From the NCBI GenBank assembly GCA_011503125.2, contig WWBZ02000082.1, forward strand, positions 744,001 to 808,000: a stretch of 64,000 nucleotides of DNA, in the 5' to 3' direction. The notes under the pieces are model-generated. The model was given only the letters and a program-made list of their open reading frames with translations, was not told where the DNA came from and made no database searches. Origin of the DNA: Botryosphaeria dothidea. Taxonomy: Eukaryota > Ascomycota > Dothideomycetes > Botryosphaeriales > Botryosphaeriaceae. Below are positions 10,673 to 22,329 of this stretch, piece after piece; the first letter of the stretch is position 1, and the number at the start of each line of letters is the position of its first letter. A program made the position numbers and the translations under genes.

Positions 10673-12719
10673 TTAGTCCACCTTGATAGACGAGTAAATC
10701 TTGAGCACGAAGAGCCACGAGGCAAAAAATCCAATGGTACCTGCGAGGTCCGTTAGTCACCATACTACTTGGAAAGAGGCTATTGCTTGCGCTTACCGCT
10801 CAGGACGAAGAACAGCACACTGATCAGAGCGCTGTATCCCAGATAGAGCACTCCACTCGTCCAGCTACCAAAAGTGAGAACCTTGGCCCAGTACAACAAA
10901 GCGTAGGCAAACACGTAAGCTGCGCTCGCTCCCGCAGTGCAGAACGCCCTCCACTGCCAGTGGTAATTTTCCGCGCACAGCAAGAAGTAAATCATCAGCA
11001 CCGTTACCGCCGCGCAGGTAATGATCATGAGACCGTAGCACAGGAACAGAAATCCGAACATGTAGTACACCTTGTTGACCCAGATGCTGTTCATGACGAA
11101 GTAAAGCTCAACGAAGATAGCTCCAAACGGAAGGACACCGACTATGAGCATGCTCGGCAGTGGCCGAAGGTATCCAGACGTCGGTGGAATCTGACGAGGG
11201 ATCTGGTTGGTGCGCACAGGCGTCTCAATGACTTTGTGCTTGAACCCGAGCCAGGAGCCCGCAAGCGACAGGGGTACGCTGATCAGGAACCAAATCAAGA
11301 CGAGCGCGAGCATGGTGCCGAAAGGAACTGCTCCGCTGGCCTGTCTTGCCCACACGAAAAGATTCAAGAGGAAGAACGTGCAGAACACGACTGCGGGGAG
11401 CGCGACCGGGGTGTACATAAAGTTCTGCTTCCACTTGTCGCCGTGGAAGAATTTATAGATGCGGGCGGAGGCGTATCCTCCGACAAAGCCAAAAATGGTG
11501 TACAGAAGAAGCATAACCGTGCCGAGGGACCCGCGATTGGATGGAGACAGGAAACCTAGAAGAGCGAAAACTGGTGCTGAAGTTAGTCTCCACCGAGAGT
11601 TGGCAAGGAAATGGTAACCTTACCAATGGTGAAGCCGGTCATCATGAATAACTGAGCGCCATTGCCAATAAGCACACTGAGGAACAAGGGATTCTTCGGT
11701 GGCCTGAAGACGTCGCCATGGACCAATTTCCACCCCGAATCTTCCTGAACACCTTCCTCGACAGCGCTCGTCCCTGACAGATCGTCGAGCGCAAACTGCT
11801 CCAGGCGGTTATATCTTGCGATGTCTTTCTTGAGGGTGCGAATGAGAATGGTAGCGACCATGGTGACCAGGAACACAACGATGACGGCGGAGTTGACCAG
11901 TGAAAACCAGTGGATCTTAGGGTCGTAGACATGGAGATACTTGTCCCAGCGAGTGGCGAATGGCGTCGCGGACGGTCTCCAGTACACACTGTAGGTGAAC
12001 AGAACAGAAGTGTTCTCTGTCTCCGATAGCACGATGGCAGACGGCTCGCCACACTCGGCCTTCTCCTCATTGATCATCTTTGCCTCTCCCATAGATCGCG
12101 GCTCCACCAGAATGCCGACAACTCTGTATTGGTCCGGGCCGGCCTGGTGGTAGTCGATCAGGATGTCGTAGTGGTTGTTAATAATCGGCTTTCCATCCTG
12201 AACGAATCCCAGACCAAATCCAGGGCTGTAGAAGTTGGTGTTATCGTTCGGATCGTGCTTCAGCTGGCCGGCCGGTAGGCCATCGATGAGCCAGTTCAAG
12301 TTGTAGTTTTGCTGTATTCTCTTATTGACGAACTCGGCATCCCGTGGCTCGTACGTCTGCTCCCGGCACGCCGTTTTACAGGTCTCGTTCTTGCGCATAT
12401 TGAGCTCAAAAGGCGATGTCTGTATCCGGTCACCGAAGAGGATGCTTCCCAGGGATTCCGAGACGTATTTCGGGCCGCCACTCGGCTGGCAGAAGTGGAA
12501 GGCATCGTGGTAGTAATCGAATGAGAATACGGAGCGCACTTGCGGATCGTCCTGCGAGTTCGCCGGCGTCAGGTGGTTCACCAGCAGCGGCACTTTGTCC
12601 CCTTCTTTGTAGGAGGTCGGGAGGACTCCGGGGAGGTAGAATGCGGTCGCTGGCGAGGGCGCGAGGAGCAAGAGCGCTGAGAGCGCAGCTGCTGGGGAGT
12701 GGAGACGGTCGAGGCGCAT
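10673..12719 (-). CDS. Transmembrane 9 superfamily protein (EMP70/nonaspanin)
   Basis: Nonaspanins are endosome/Golgi nine-pass proteins acting in membrane protein sorting and, in yeast, metal homeostasis and adhesion. Three exons (12719-11624, 11576-10797, 10740-10673) give 647 residues: a signal peptide ending ATA|FYLPG, a luminal domain of about 250 residues (FYLPGVLPTSYKEGD, FDYYHDAFHFCQP, NETCKTAC), a first membrane pass around HWFSLVNSAVIVVFLV, then eight hydrophobic segments from about GAQLFMMTGFTIAPVFALLGF to the end. The C-terminus KIYSSIKVD has the K-x-D ending of TM9SF sorting signals. An ATG at 12785 in the same frame would add 22 residues before the signal sequence; I prefer 12719 because the hydrophobic core then starts near the N-terminus. 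Confidence 0.94.
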
Positions 12720-13300
12720 GGCGAGCAGACGAGCGCCGAGGCCGAGGAAATGGCTTAGAAGCTGTCTGACAGGGCAGCAGCTCACGGCTGGCCGTGGACT
12801 CCTCGGCGCGCGCGGTGGGAGGCGTGCGGCGGGCTCGCTCGACGAGAGTGCGGCGGAGGTGGAACCCGAGGGTGAGTTGGACAGGTTTCCCGCGGGTCTG
12901 GGCGGGCAGAGGCGGAAGAAGGGGGCTGCTGTGGAATGGGTCGGATCGTTTTGCGGAGCGTGAATGAGGTTTGGAGGTTGAAAGCTGTCACTTGCAACCC
13001 GGAGCTTCGCCGGTTAGCCTTAGGGATCGGCGTCATCAGCCACGCGTAATGCCACACGTTTGGCGAAGGACCCTTGTCCGCGCTTTCTGGGCAGGCTTGT
13101 GAACACAGGAACATGCGCCATTCACCATTTCATCGTCGCTATGTGCATACTACGTGAGCTCTGGGGCGTCGACTACCGACGCCTTTTCTCCTCGCAGCCA
13201 GGTAAATTCAGAACCACCTCCGTCGATGCTTCGGGAAACGCAGATATTGATATCACAGGCATAGAAACATGAGAAAGAGGAAAGATGCTGCCGTCAAGCT
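12720..13300 (-). promoter_or_regulatory. Upstream region of the TM9 gene
   Basis: Contains the TM9 promoter and the 3' flank of NCS1. It is GC-rich next to the TM9 start. No gene seen. Confidence 0.35.
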
Positions 13301-14415
13301 TCACACAAGCCCATCATACAGCGACAGGGCTGACACAATTGTCTCGTCCCGCTTAGAACCCTCCTTGAACTCGGCCATGTCCAGACTGCCGTTCTCGTCT
13401 TTGTCCATCATGCGGAAGATCTTGCGCACCCGCTTCTCAGGCGTGTCCTCGTCCTCCGGAAGCTTGACCATCGAGCCGACCTGTGCAAATTGTCAGCGCT
13501 GTCACGCCTGAATAACTGCCTACGACTCACCATCTTGTATATAGCCTCCACGATTGCCAGCATCTCGTCGTAGCTAATCTTGCCGTCGCCGTCAATGTCG
13601 TAAAGCTGGAATGCCCAATCTAACTTGTCCTCCATCTTTCCTCTGCTCGTGACGCTTAGCGCGCAGATAAACTCCTTGAAGTCGATCGAGCCGGATTTGT
13701 CGGCATCGAACACGTTGAAAACGTAGTCGGCGAAGGATGAAGGGTCACCGAACGGGAAGAACTGCTTGTATATCTTCTGGAACTCCTCTTTGGTGAGCAT
13801 GCCCGAAGGACAGTCCTTCAGGAAGCCTGGCAGATGCCGATCAGCGACAGGCCAGAAGCCAGGCATTGTTGGGTGTACATACCCTTGTACCATTGCTGTA
13901 GCTCCTTCTTGTCGAAGTGGGTGGCCTTCTGAAGATCGCTCAGCTCCTGCTGGGTGAGCTTGCTCTGGCTATGGACGCAAAATTAGCCGCGCGTCCTCCA
14001 GCATCACGCGTAAAAGTCATGTCGGTGACGTCGGTTTGTTGGGCGGGTTTTGGGGGGCGACGGTGCGGTTGACCGTGTATTCGCATGTCGCGGACGCTGA
14101 GAATAGAGCCGCCGCGCGTTGAAGCAAACTTCAGTCGATTTTGCCACTGTGGTGCAGAGGTGTCCTGGATCGCAAAGGGTGGCGGCGAGAGAGTGTTGCG
14201 GCGGCGGGAGCGGTCAAAGTCTCCGACAGTCGCCCTCTTGAGCCGGTGGTGAGCGTGGAGCGGGTGGTGGGAGTGCAGCTCCGGGCACGGCGGACCAGGT
14301 GCAAGAGAGGCATTGTAGGTCGGCAGCGCGATCAGGGGCGGTTGCGGGAGGGCGGAGGCGCGCGACGGGCGTCAAGAGCAGTTGAAGGAAAGTATCACAC
14401 TTACGATTTGCCCAT
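13301..14415 (-). CDS. NCS1: Neuronal calcium sensor 1 / frequenin homologue
   Basis: Myristoylated EF-hand calcium sensor; in yeast Frq1 activates the phosphatidylinositol 4-kinase Pik1, and in filamentous fungi NCS-1 affects calcium tolerance and growth. Four exons: 14415-14405 (11 nt), 13968-13883, 13826-13531, 13480-13301. The 190-residue product is exactly the family length. MGKSQSK is an N-myristoylation signal. EF1 is degenerate ([13 protein letters not shown], the family rule), EF2 [14 protein letters not shown]3 [12 protein letters not shown] and EF4 [12 protein letters not shown] look competent. The 436-bp first intron after MGKS is by far the longest here among the small-gene introns; splitting after codon 3 matches the conserved MGKSQSKL start. 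It is divergent from MED4. Confidence 0.96.
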
Positions 14416-15110
14416 GATGGCGACTGCCAAGCGTGGTGTCGAGCGAGGTCGCGGCGGGTCGGGCTTGGTGTGGGCGCGGTAGGGAGCGCGATCTGCGGGT
14501 CGGGGGGTTCTTGGGAGGGTTGCGCGGGTGCAGTCGAGGCTGGAGAGGATAAGAAGTGTGGCGGTTGGCTCAGGCTGAGGGCTATGGTGAAGAGTGAAGG
14601 TGGGAGATCCCAGCGCGGGGTCTTGGGCTGAGGCGCAGCAGGCGGGTGGAAGGCTACGTCAAACACAGGCACCTAAGCAGAAAAGTCGCGTGGAGGACCG
14701 TTGGAGTGTGCGGGCGCCGGCGAGTCGTGCATTATCTGCTGGTCTGGCCGCACGTCTGTCACCCTGCCAGGACTTGCGGCGGGCGCTTGTGGGTTGTGTT
14801 TGGCTAGACGACAGTTCGCAGGGAGGGGCTGCCGCTGATTAGCGCATTGCTTCGATCGAGCCCGGCCGTCCAGCACCCACGCTCTGCCAGATTGCAGCCC
14901 CGAGGCCTCAGGCACACACCCCCGGCCCTGCTCCTGCCCACCTGCCGTGCTCTGGCAAGCTCCGCCGCCCTGCCACCTCTGCGGCCTGTCGGCGACGCCG
15001 ACCATCCACTGCAGCTGCACGTCTCCAGCCCCGGCCCGCGCGCCCGCGACCAAAACCGTCGAGCTCCGCCGTGCCCTTTGCTTGCGCCCTGCCGGACAAG
15101 AGCGTCCGCC
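14416..15110. promoter_or_regulatory. Divergent promoter region between NCS1 and MED4
   Basis: 695 bp, GC-rich. The MED4 side is cytosine-rich on the plus strand. Frames here have strong codon bias only because of GC content; no gene seen. Confidence 0.4.
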
Positions 15111-16024
15111 ATGGACGCCCTCCTTGACCAGCACTTTCTCCGCGTCGAGGCCGCCCTCAACACCCTGATCGACTCAATTGCCTCCTATAACCCCTCGCAG
15201 CAAGCCGTCGCCGACCTGGTCGCCGCCGACGACGAGCTCAGCCGCGGCCTGGAGCAGCGTGCGTCCCGCCCCGGTCTCTGCCACAGCCATCTTCTGACAT
15301 CACTCGCACAGTCCAAGCACACCAGGCCAACTACCAGCGCATCCTGACCTTGCGCCAAACCGCCGACGCGCTCGATGCCCAGGTCAAGTCGACCCTGTCG
15401 TTGCTCGTCGATACGCGCAGAGAGCTCATCGCGACGCCCGTCACCACGCCAGCCCCCAATGCGCGCGACGTGAGCACCGCCGACCTGCTGGCCTACGCCA
15501 AACACATCGGCAAATTCACCATTCCCCCCAACGTCCGCCCGCCACCAAGCAAGGAGGACACTGCCAGCGCCATTGCTGCGCCACAGCCTGACAAGCCCGA
15601 CGAAGATGTCGCCATGTCAAACGGCGCTACCGCTCCGCCCGAATCTCAGCCACGCGACGCCACCACTGGCCCGGAAGAGACGCGCAGCATGGCTACTCTG
15701 AATGCCGAACAGAAAGCCTGGCTGGCCGGCCTTGGCGCCCTTCCCTGGTTCCCGTGGCCGAACGAAGACAAGATCCGTCAGGGCGCTCTCGGGCAAATAC
15801 AGGCCATGGTGGAGCAGGGCAAGGACCCGACGACGGTCCTGTCACCTGAGGAGCAGGAAGAGCGCGCGCGGAAGGCGGCAGAGGAGGAGGAGCAGCAACG
15901 GCAGGAGGAGGAGAGGCGGAGGGCTGAGGCGGAGCAGAGGCGCAGGGAATTCCAGAACTCGCAGAGCAGATCTGACGGGCAGGGAGAACAGCCTGCCGTC
16001 TTTGGAGGATTGGATCTTTATTAA
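15111..16024 (+). CDS. MED4: Mediator of RNA polymerase II transcription subunit 4
   Basis: Middle-module Mediator subunit pairing with Med9/Med7-Med21 to link activators to Pol II. Two exons (15111-15258, 15312-16024) with a 53-bp intron give 286 residues. The Med4 core is clear: an N-terminal helix, EQLQAHQANYQRILTLRQT, then STADLLAYAKHIGKFTIPPNVRPP, the diagnostic segment. Residues about 145-200 are a Pro/Ala-rich linker; LNAEQKAWLAGLGALPWFPWPNEDKIRQGAL is a conserved C-terminal block. A strongly charged Glu/Arg/Gln coiled coil (about 230-265) precedes the final GGLDLY. The start at 15111 has context gccATGg. Confidence 0.94.
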
Positions 16025-16354
16025 GCTTGCGGAACGCGGGCTGTTGATTGCGCGGATGCAAGAACGGGATGGATTTTCTTGTTACGGCGCATCGCAAAAG
16101 AAAAAAAAATACCACAATACAGCTGTACTAACAGTTTGAAGATGAGCAATAATAAGATATCTCGAGCCATTTACATCTATGTTCCAGGAAAACCCTAGCT
16201 AAATACATGTTGCGGACCACGTCTCGTGCCTGTAAGGATATCAAACAGAAAACGACAAAAAACCAAAGACGCTTGAGCTATTATGGTACATAAAGAGGAG
16301 GATAAGAAAGCGTTGCCAGATTTACTGCTAAGGCGGCGCACCTGAGGCTACCAG
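16025..16354. other. Convergent intergenic region, no gene seen
   Basis: 330 bp between MED4 and the 7-TM gene, both ending here. AT-rich with an A-run near 16098; probably terminator and 3' UTR sequence. Confidence 0.4.
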
Positions 16355-17339
16355 CTATCGTCTCGAACCGCTGAAGCCCGCAGGGATATGCTCAGGGTCG
16401 TAAACACGACCACGGGTAGCCTTGCGTGCGCCATATTCCGTAGAGGCGAGGACAGCACTCAAAATCCGGGACACCTCCCTAATTGTGAGAACAGGCAACC
16501 AGAAGAAAACAAGCCACAAGACCGTCCAGGCCATGGATGCACCCGCCGTGTTCCCAACCACGGAATGGCGAGAAATGTCGTAGTAGTAGACGTAGAAGAC
16601 GTAAAGGAAGCCCAGGCTGAAGAGTCCGAACGCGAGGAGCAAGACCCATATTTTCAGCGAAGAAGGTAGGTGAACGTGCGCGCGGTTGGCAGTGAGGAGG
16701 ATCTTCGCAACGGCCGCCAGCGCGATGACGAGCCATAGGGTCAGCAGAGCGGTATAGACGTATATGTACTCAGGAAAGACGCCCGCACTGCTCCGGAACG
16801 AGCGAAGTCGGACCTCGATGATGGACGAGGCCTGCCAGATCAGCAGACCCAGGTAGATTATCATGAGGATCGTGTAGAGTGACAGGAGCACGGTGGCTGC
16901 AACGTGCCACCCTTTGCTGTGGGTGCCGCGCAGGCGTTCGAGGCCGCGGCATACGGGGAGCAGCACGGTGCCGAGAAGGGAGAGCATGGCCAGGTGGAAG
17001 AGGATTTGCTGCGTGAGGATTACACGCCAGGAGTCCGGAGATGGTGTTGGTGATCCAGCATACTTGCAGACACAGGGCAATAAGGCGGGCGATCATGTAA
17101 CTTCGATAGAGTCAGTCGATGCGGTCAGAAGAGGACTCTGAAGTGGTGACTTACAGGTTCCAAAGCAGCAGGGTCAAGCCGTAGTTGTACCATCGGGTGA
17201 CCTTGAAGGGAGAAGGGATTCTCCGTTGGGAAATAGCATAGCTCACAGCTGCCAAAGCGAACAGAAGGACGAAGAGTGCGAGCACAGCAACACTGCCTCG
17301 GATATAAGGGGAATCGAAGTAGGAGCAGTCGCTACTCAT
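16355..17339 (-). CDS. Unrecognised seven-transmembrane protein
   Basis: Family not recognised. Three exons (17339-17155, 17100-17064, 17008-16355) joined by 54- and 55-bp introns give 291 residues; the 37-nt middle exon carries a transmembrane stretch (YMIARLIALCLQ) that completes the second helix. Hydrophobic segments sit at about 16-36, 51-71, 75-94, 109-132, 156-178, 194-215 and 233-252, so seven passes. The N-terminus is short and lacks a cleavable signal peptide; the C-terminal tail of about 40 residues is basic (ARKATRGRVYDPEHIP). Loops are short. This resembles lineage-restricted fungal 7-TM proteins of unknown role more than any defined GPCR class; receptor function would be a guess. 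Its neighbour upstream on the same strand is another multi-pass protein. Confidence 0.72.
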
Positions 17340-18305
17340 TTTGCTGGTAGGGGCTATGGATTCAATAGAAATGAAAGTGATACTGGTGAACAACGAAAAC
17401 ACATCAGGAGAACCCGCGGCGTCAAATATATCCATACGACATCGTCCTCAGGTTGCTCAACTGGCGTAGGACTGGAGATGCGTGCGCCCAGCCTGTGGCA
17501 GAGTAGGCTGAACTACAAGCACGAGGCACACATGGGGGCTGGGTTCTTGAGGCAAGCTTTCTGTTGGCCGTTCTCGGCTGAAGGATTTGTGGAGGAAGCT
17601 TGGCCTTAATATCACAGCCTCTTTGAGCACCAAAACGGCAGTAAGAGAGCACATGCATTGAGTCGAAGGTGCCAAGACGACCCAGCCTTGCTTGTGAAGA
17701 TCGTTGGTTGTGGCAACACATGCGTACAGCTGTTCGTGTGGCCCCAGACAGTACGCCGTGGAAGAAGATCACCACTCGCAAATCCTACGACGTCATAAAC
17801 TGGGCAAGAGACCAAAGGAATCCCGCCCTACTGAAGTATAGCAAAACGCTTAAATCAATCTGGAAGGCTTAAAATTGATTTGGACGTGAACACAACTATT
17901 TTCCAGGTAGACGCCTACGACAGGAACGATGCTTCAACGTGGCGTGGGTGTTTGCATCTCCACTAGCATTATTTCGAAACCGAGATTTGTGGGACAGCAA
18001 GAGACAGGAAGTTTTAGTAGAATAGGAAGCAGAGACGATGGAATAATCGGCTCAGCAGTCAGCGGCTACTCGGCTAAGGATTCGGGATCTACACCCATTT
18101 ATGACGTCGTTTACGGGAGTTGTGCAACAGCAAGCACAAGCTAGGAACGGAACCTGGAATATGGCTTATTGTAATAATTTTAGAATTGTGCTCGTGCCAG
18201 TGCAAAGAGCCGCATCGCTCCCGTGCAAAGTATCGCTCGTACGACATTTCCGCAACCTTTGATATATCAGATGATCAACAAGCAATCATTGAGACATTCT
18301 TCACC
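17340..18305 (-). promoter_or_regulatory. Upstream region of the 7-TM gene
   Basis: 966 bp between two minus-strand membrane-protein genes. Less GC-rich than average. No conserved frame seen. Confidence 0.35.
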
Positions 18306-19468
18306 TCAATCCAATGCAAACCGCCGATTGCCACCGACATCTACCGCACTCGGCGCGTAATTCAACCGCTGGAAGTAGTACTCCCTTTCCTCTTCATTCT
18401 GCGGGGCCTTCCGCTGTGTCTGGCCTAGCAAAATCGGCTTCAGACCCTTCCCAAAGTTGAGCCAACATTGGACAGCAGAGACGGTGGCAGCGAAGATGAA
18501 GAAAATCGCTACGATGGCGAAGAGAAGCTGCTCGTCCTTGAGTGTGGTTTTGGAGTAGAGGCTATTTCCGCAGAGAACGATTATGCGGGAGATTAGGTAG
18601 GCGATGCCGCCGAGGTAGACCAGAATGGTAAAGGCCATACCGAGTGCGGCCTCCACGCGGGTATAATATACGGCGAGGCCAATCTGCAGGATTGATACCG
18701 GGATGATGGCTATGGTAAGAGAAAATTCAGGTTGTACGTAGTGGACATTGACGAAGCCATAGACGATGATGAAAGCGACAAGAAAATAAAGGGAGAGTTT
18801 GATGAGGACGAGGTAGACCTTTTAGTCGGTAAGCATGCAGAGCTTTTGATCTGATTGGGTATGACTTACCTGGTAGGTAAGGTATCGGCTTCGGATATTG
18901 ATGTCGGCGCTTATATCTTTATACAGGGCCCAGGCAAATTCCCGATGAAGCTTGTATGCCAAATAGCACATTGCTACAGTGCAGCCGAATACAACAACGA
19001 TGCTGGCGATGAGCAGTGGGTTCGTCTGCGACCAAAAGGGTATGTCAAGCTTTGCAAAAGGGGTGTGGAACATGTCGTAACCCTTTGTTACCCGATGCAC
19101 AGCTTTCTTTATCTGACCGTACTGCATGGCTGAAGAAATGGATAGACAGATGTTACAGATACATTGGGCAAACAACTGGATGTTGTTCTTGATCCGAAAG
19201 GCATCAATGGTCAAGAAGGACTGGTAGATGCAGCCTCCAACGAAAACTGCGATGGATATAGGTGCAGTGTAGGAAAGTGGTACTTGATAGACGACCGGAT
19301 TCACCCAATCGAGATAGCGGAAAAGCACGGTTCTGCGGAACGAATCAGCGGCACGGCTCAGGTCAACATAGGACTTCAGACTCACAATTGGAGGGCAGTG
19401 ATGACAACTGCTTGCACCGTTGTTGCGGCGAAATAAGCCCACTCCAGATTGGTTTCCGGCTTGAGCAT
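18306..19468 (-). CDS. UPF0658-type Golgi membrane protein
   Basis: Belongs to the fungal family named after S. pombe C1952.10c, Golgi multi-pass proteins of unknown activity. Three exons (19468-19386, 19332-18870, 18818-18306) give 352 residues. Start is the ATG at 19468 (MLKPETNLEWAY). The family signature is the block around YKLHREFAWALYKDISADI followed by RSRYLTYQ|VYLVLIKLSLYF, where exon 2 joins exon 3, then PEFSLTIAIIPVS and, near the end, NFGKGLKPILLG. Eight or so hydrophobic segments are spread along the chain. The tail (EEEREYYFQRLNYAPS) is polar. Confidence 0.85.
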
Positions 19469-20298
19469 CTTGAGGCTGAACGAGCGAGTTGCAGGTGCAT
19501 GGTGCTCCTGAAAAGCAGCATGGCAGATTTAAGAATTGCTGTCGGAATACGAGTTTGCTCGCTTAATTAGGACAATGCTCCATTAGTGGACCGCAGATGC
19601 TGCGGTTCAGTAACGCGCGCATGGTGCATGGACAAAATACTGTTTCCCCGGCCGAAGCACGGGGGATGTACGGGTGCGATGTCTACATGAGGCTGTACTG
19701 GATGAAGCCATGGCTAGGATGGATGATGTGGTGGTGATTCGTCGATGCCATTCGTGGAGGTGCATGTATACAGAGCCGGTCTACATCCAGATGGCAGTGG
19801 CAACAGAAACCCGGCATCGTGGTGTTTGAGGCGGATATTGGGTGTGGCTAAGAAGCTGGTTGGTTGAGGTCGGCAGAGCGATGGAAGGGGCGGCAGTGGC
19901 ATGACTCAGGCCGGGCCAGTCGGCGTGTGGCGGCTGCAACGGCCGGCTGAAGCTCAACCACCGCGTAGCTTCCGGAAGCACTGGTCCAACTCTCGTCTGG
20001 CTTTGTGAACGAGCTCTGCGCATTTAACCCGCCGCCATGTCCGGCCTGCTGTGCGTTCACTGCTGCCGCGTGTCCCTACGCTGCTCACTTCCTTTCACCT
20101 CCACAGACAGCGCGCATCCTGATATCCTCTGCCTGCCGACTGACGTCATCCGCCGCAGGCCACGGTCCCTTGGCCGGCCTCACTCGTCTGGCTGCTGACT
20201 GCGCCTGTAACACGCTGCAAGGGGCCTGTCCGCGGTGCTACCAACAATAAAGCTGCCGTCCCTCCGTCCAGGCTCTCGGGGCCGCACGCGCATGGAAT
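19469..20298. promoter_or_regulatory. Divergent promoter region between UPF0658 gene and ARE2
   Basis: 830 bp. An ATG at 20292 opens a nine-codon frame ending TGA at 20316-20318 that overlaps the first ARE2 ATG; if transcribed it is an upstream ORF. Nothing else gene-like. Confidence 0.4.
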
Positions 20299-22329
20299 AT
20301 GCGTACCACGAAAATTGAGCCGCAAGACGCGTCTAACCCCGGCCAACCGCCGCGACCCGCCCCGCGAAACGACTCCAATTCCTCAACCATGTCCGACAAC
20401 GAGGACTACGAAGATGTGCGCTTCGACGCCTCCGCTGTCATTTCTGGCAGCGAGGGCGGCGGTCTCAGCACTCCAGGACTGATCGCTCCTGGGAGCAGCA
20501 ACGGCTCCATTAGCGGCGGCAGCAGCCCAGCCGAGCGCTCCTACGACGACGTCCGCGCCCCCGTCGACACCGAACCATCGTCGCCTCACGGTCGTCGCAA
20601 GAGCATCCAGGTGCATCTCGAGCGCACCGCCAAAAAGGGCCGCTACGTCCTGACCGCCGACGACCCCGAGATCCGCCGTATCCTAAAACATGGCCTCGAG
20701 AAAGAGCAAGCCGAGCGCGGCCTCCGAAACCCCCAACGCGTCCGCTTCCGCGACCTTGTCTTCACCCGCCAGTTCTCCACATTCGACCGACAGAACTCGC
20801 TGAGCTACGATTCTCCCTTCCGAGGATGGTTCACCCTTTTCTGGCTCTGTATGGCCCTGCTGCTTCTTCGTGTCGCCATGAAGAATTGGAAGACACATGG
20901 GAGCGTCCTGGGTGGAAATGAGATATGGAATATGATGTTCGAGCGCGATGTCGTCGTTCTGGGTATCACCGACGGCGTCATGTGCGCTGCCACCGCGTTT
21001 GGATTCATTCTGCAGAAGGCCGTTCTCGGAGGTTATTTGACCTGGGAGGGTCCGGGGTACATCATTGAGCATATCTGGCAGACATTGTACCTAGGTGCTG
21101 TGCTATACTGGACCATCTACAGGGAATGGCCCTGGACTCACACTGTCTTCATCGTCCTACACTGCATGGTTTTCTTAATGAAGCAGCATAGCTATTCCTT
21201 TTACAATGGCTATCGTAAGTATATTTCCACACTGCTGGTTGTTGAGCGAAGCTAATATCAACTAGTCTCTCAGGTATATCGCCGAAAAAATCTCCTGGAG
21301 CAAAAGCTTCGTGAGCTTGCTGAAAAAGAACCTACCGTATCTCGACCGACTAGCCCAGTAGCTACTTCTTTCGAAGTTTCCCAGCAGGATAATCTTCGCC
21401 AAAGACGGCGTTCGTCAAACTCCAAGGCTTCCACCAACGTGCTTGAGGAAAAGTCCGCGCTATCCACCATAGCAAAAGCCGTTGAGTCTGGCGAGCCATT
21501 GGACAGCGACCAACTCGAAGCCTTTTCCGGGGTAGTTCGTGATGAGATCAAAAATCTCTCGTCAGAACTCCGCGGTAAAGCTGCTTCTGAGAAGAACTCA
21601 TACCCCAACAACCTGTCCTTCACCAACTTCGCCGACTGGACAATCCTTCCCACCCTGGTCTACGAACTAGAGTATCCCCGCCAGGAGCGCATCAACTGGT
21701 GGTACGTGGCCGAAAAGACGGCTGCTACTTTCGGCATCATCTGGGTCATGATCGTCGTCTCCCAGGCGTACATCTACCCGCCCGTCGCCGAGACGGTCCG
21801 CATGAAGGAGGCGGGCATGACGCTCCAGGAGCGCACGCGCGAGTTCCCCTGGATCGTCAGCGACATCCTCTTCCCGCTGCTGCTCGAGCAAATCCTGACG
21901 TGGTACCTCATCTGGGAGTGCATCCTGAACGTGCTCGCCGAGCTCACGCGCTTCGCCGACCGCGGCTTCTATGGCGATTGGTGGAACAGCGTCAGCTTTG
22001 ACCAGTACGCGCGCGACTGGAACAGGCCTGTTCACAATTTCTTGCTGCGCCACGTCTACCACTCGTCCATCTCGTCCTGGCATCTCAGCAAGAGCTCGGC
22101 CACGTTCGTCACGTTCCTCCTCTCAGCGCTCATCCACGAGCTCGTCATGTTCTGTTTGTTCAAGAAGGTCCGTGGCTATCTTTTTGCTATGCAACTGCTG
22201 CAGATCCCGCTGGTTAGCTTGAGCCGCACGCGCTTGCTCAAGGGGCGGACCATCTTGGGGAACATTGTCTTCTGGATAGGACTGTTTGTTGGACCGAGTT
22301 TCTTGACGAGTCTGTATTTGATTGTCTGA
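20299..22329 (+). CDS. ARE2: Sterol O-acyltransferase (ACAT/ARE, MBOAT family)
   Basis: ER enzyme making steryl esters from acyl-CoA for lipid droplets; some fungal members may also use diacylglycerol. Two exons (20299-21214, 21266-22329) with a 51-bp intron give 659 residues, or 629 if the ATG at 20389 (context accATGt) is used. The first 150 residues are acidic/Ser-rich and cytosolic. MBOAT landmarks are FRGWFTLFWLCMALL, HSYSFYNGY, YPNNLSFTNFADWTILPTLVYELEYPR, the diagnostic FYGDWWNS, and the membrane-embedded catalytic histidine in SALIHELVMF. About nine hydrophobic segments. A nine-codon upstream ORF overlaps the 20299 start, which mildly favours 20389. It converges on GDH2. Confidence 0.93.

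Noticed and set aside
10783..11559. 258-codon plus-strand frame opposite the TM9 gene
   Set aside because: Antisense to conserved membrane segments; charged low-information composition.
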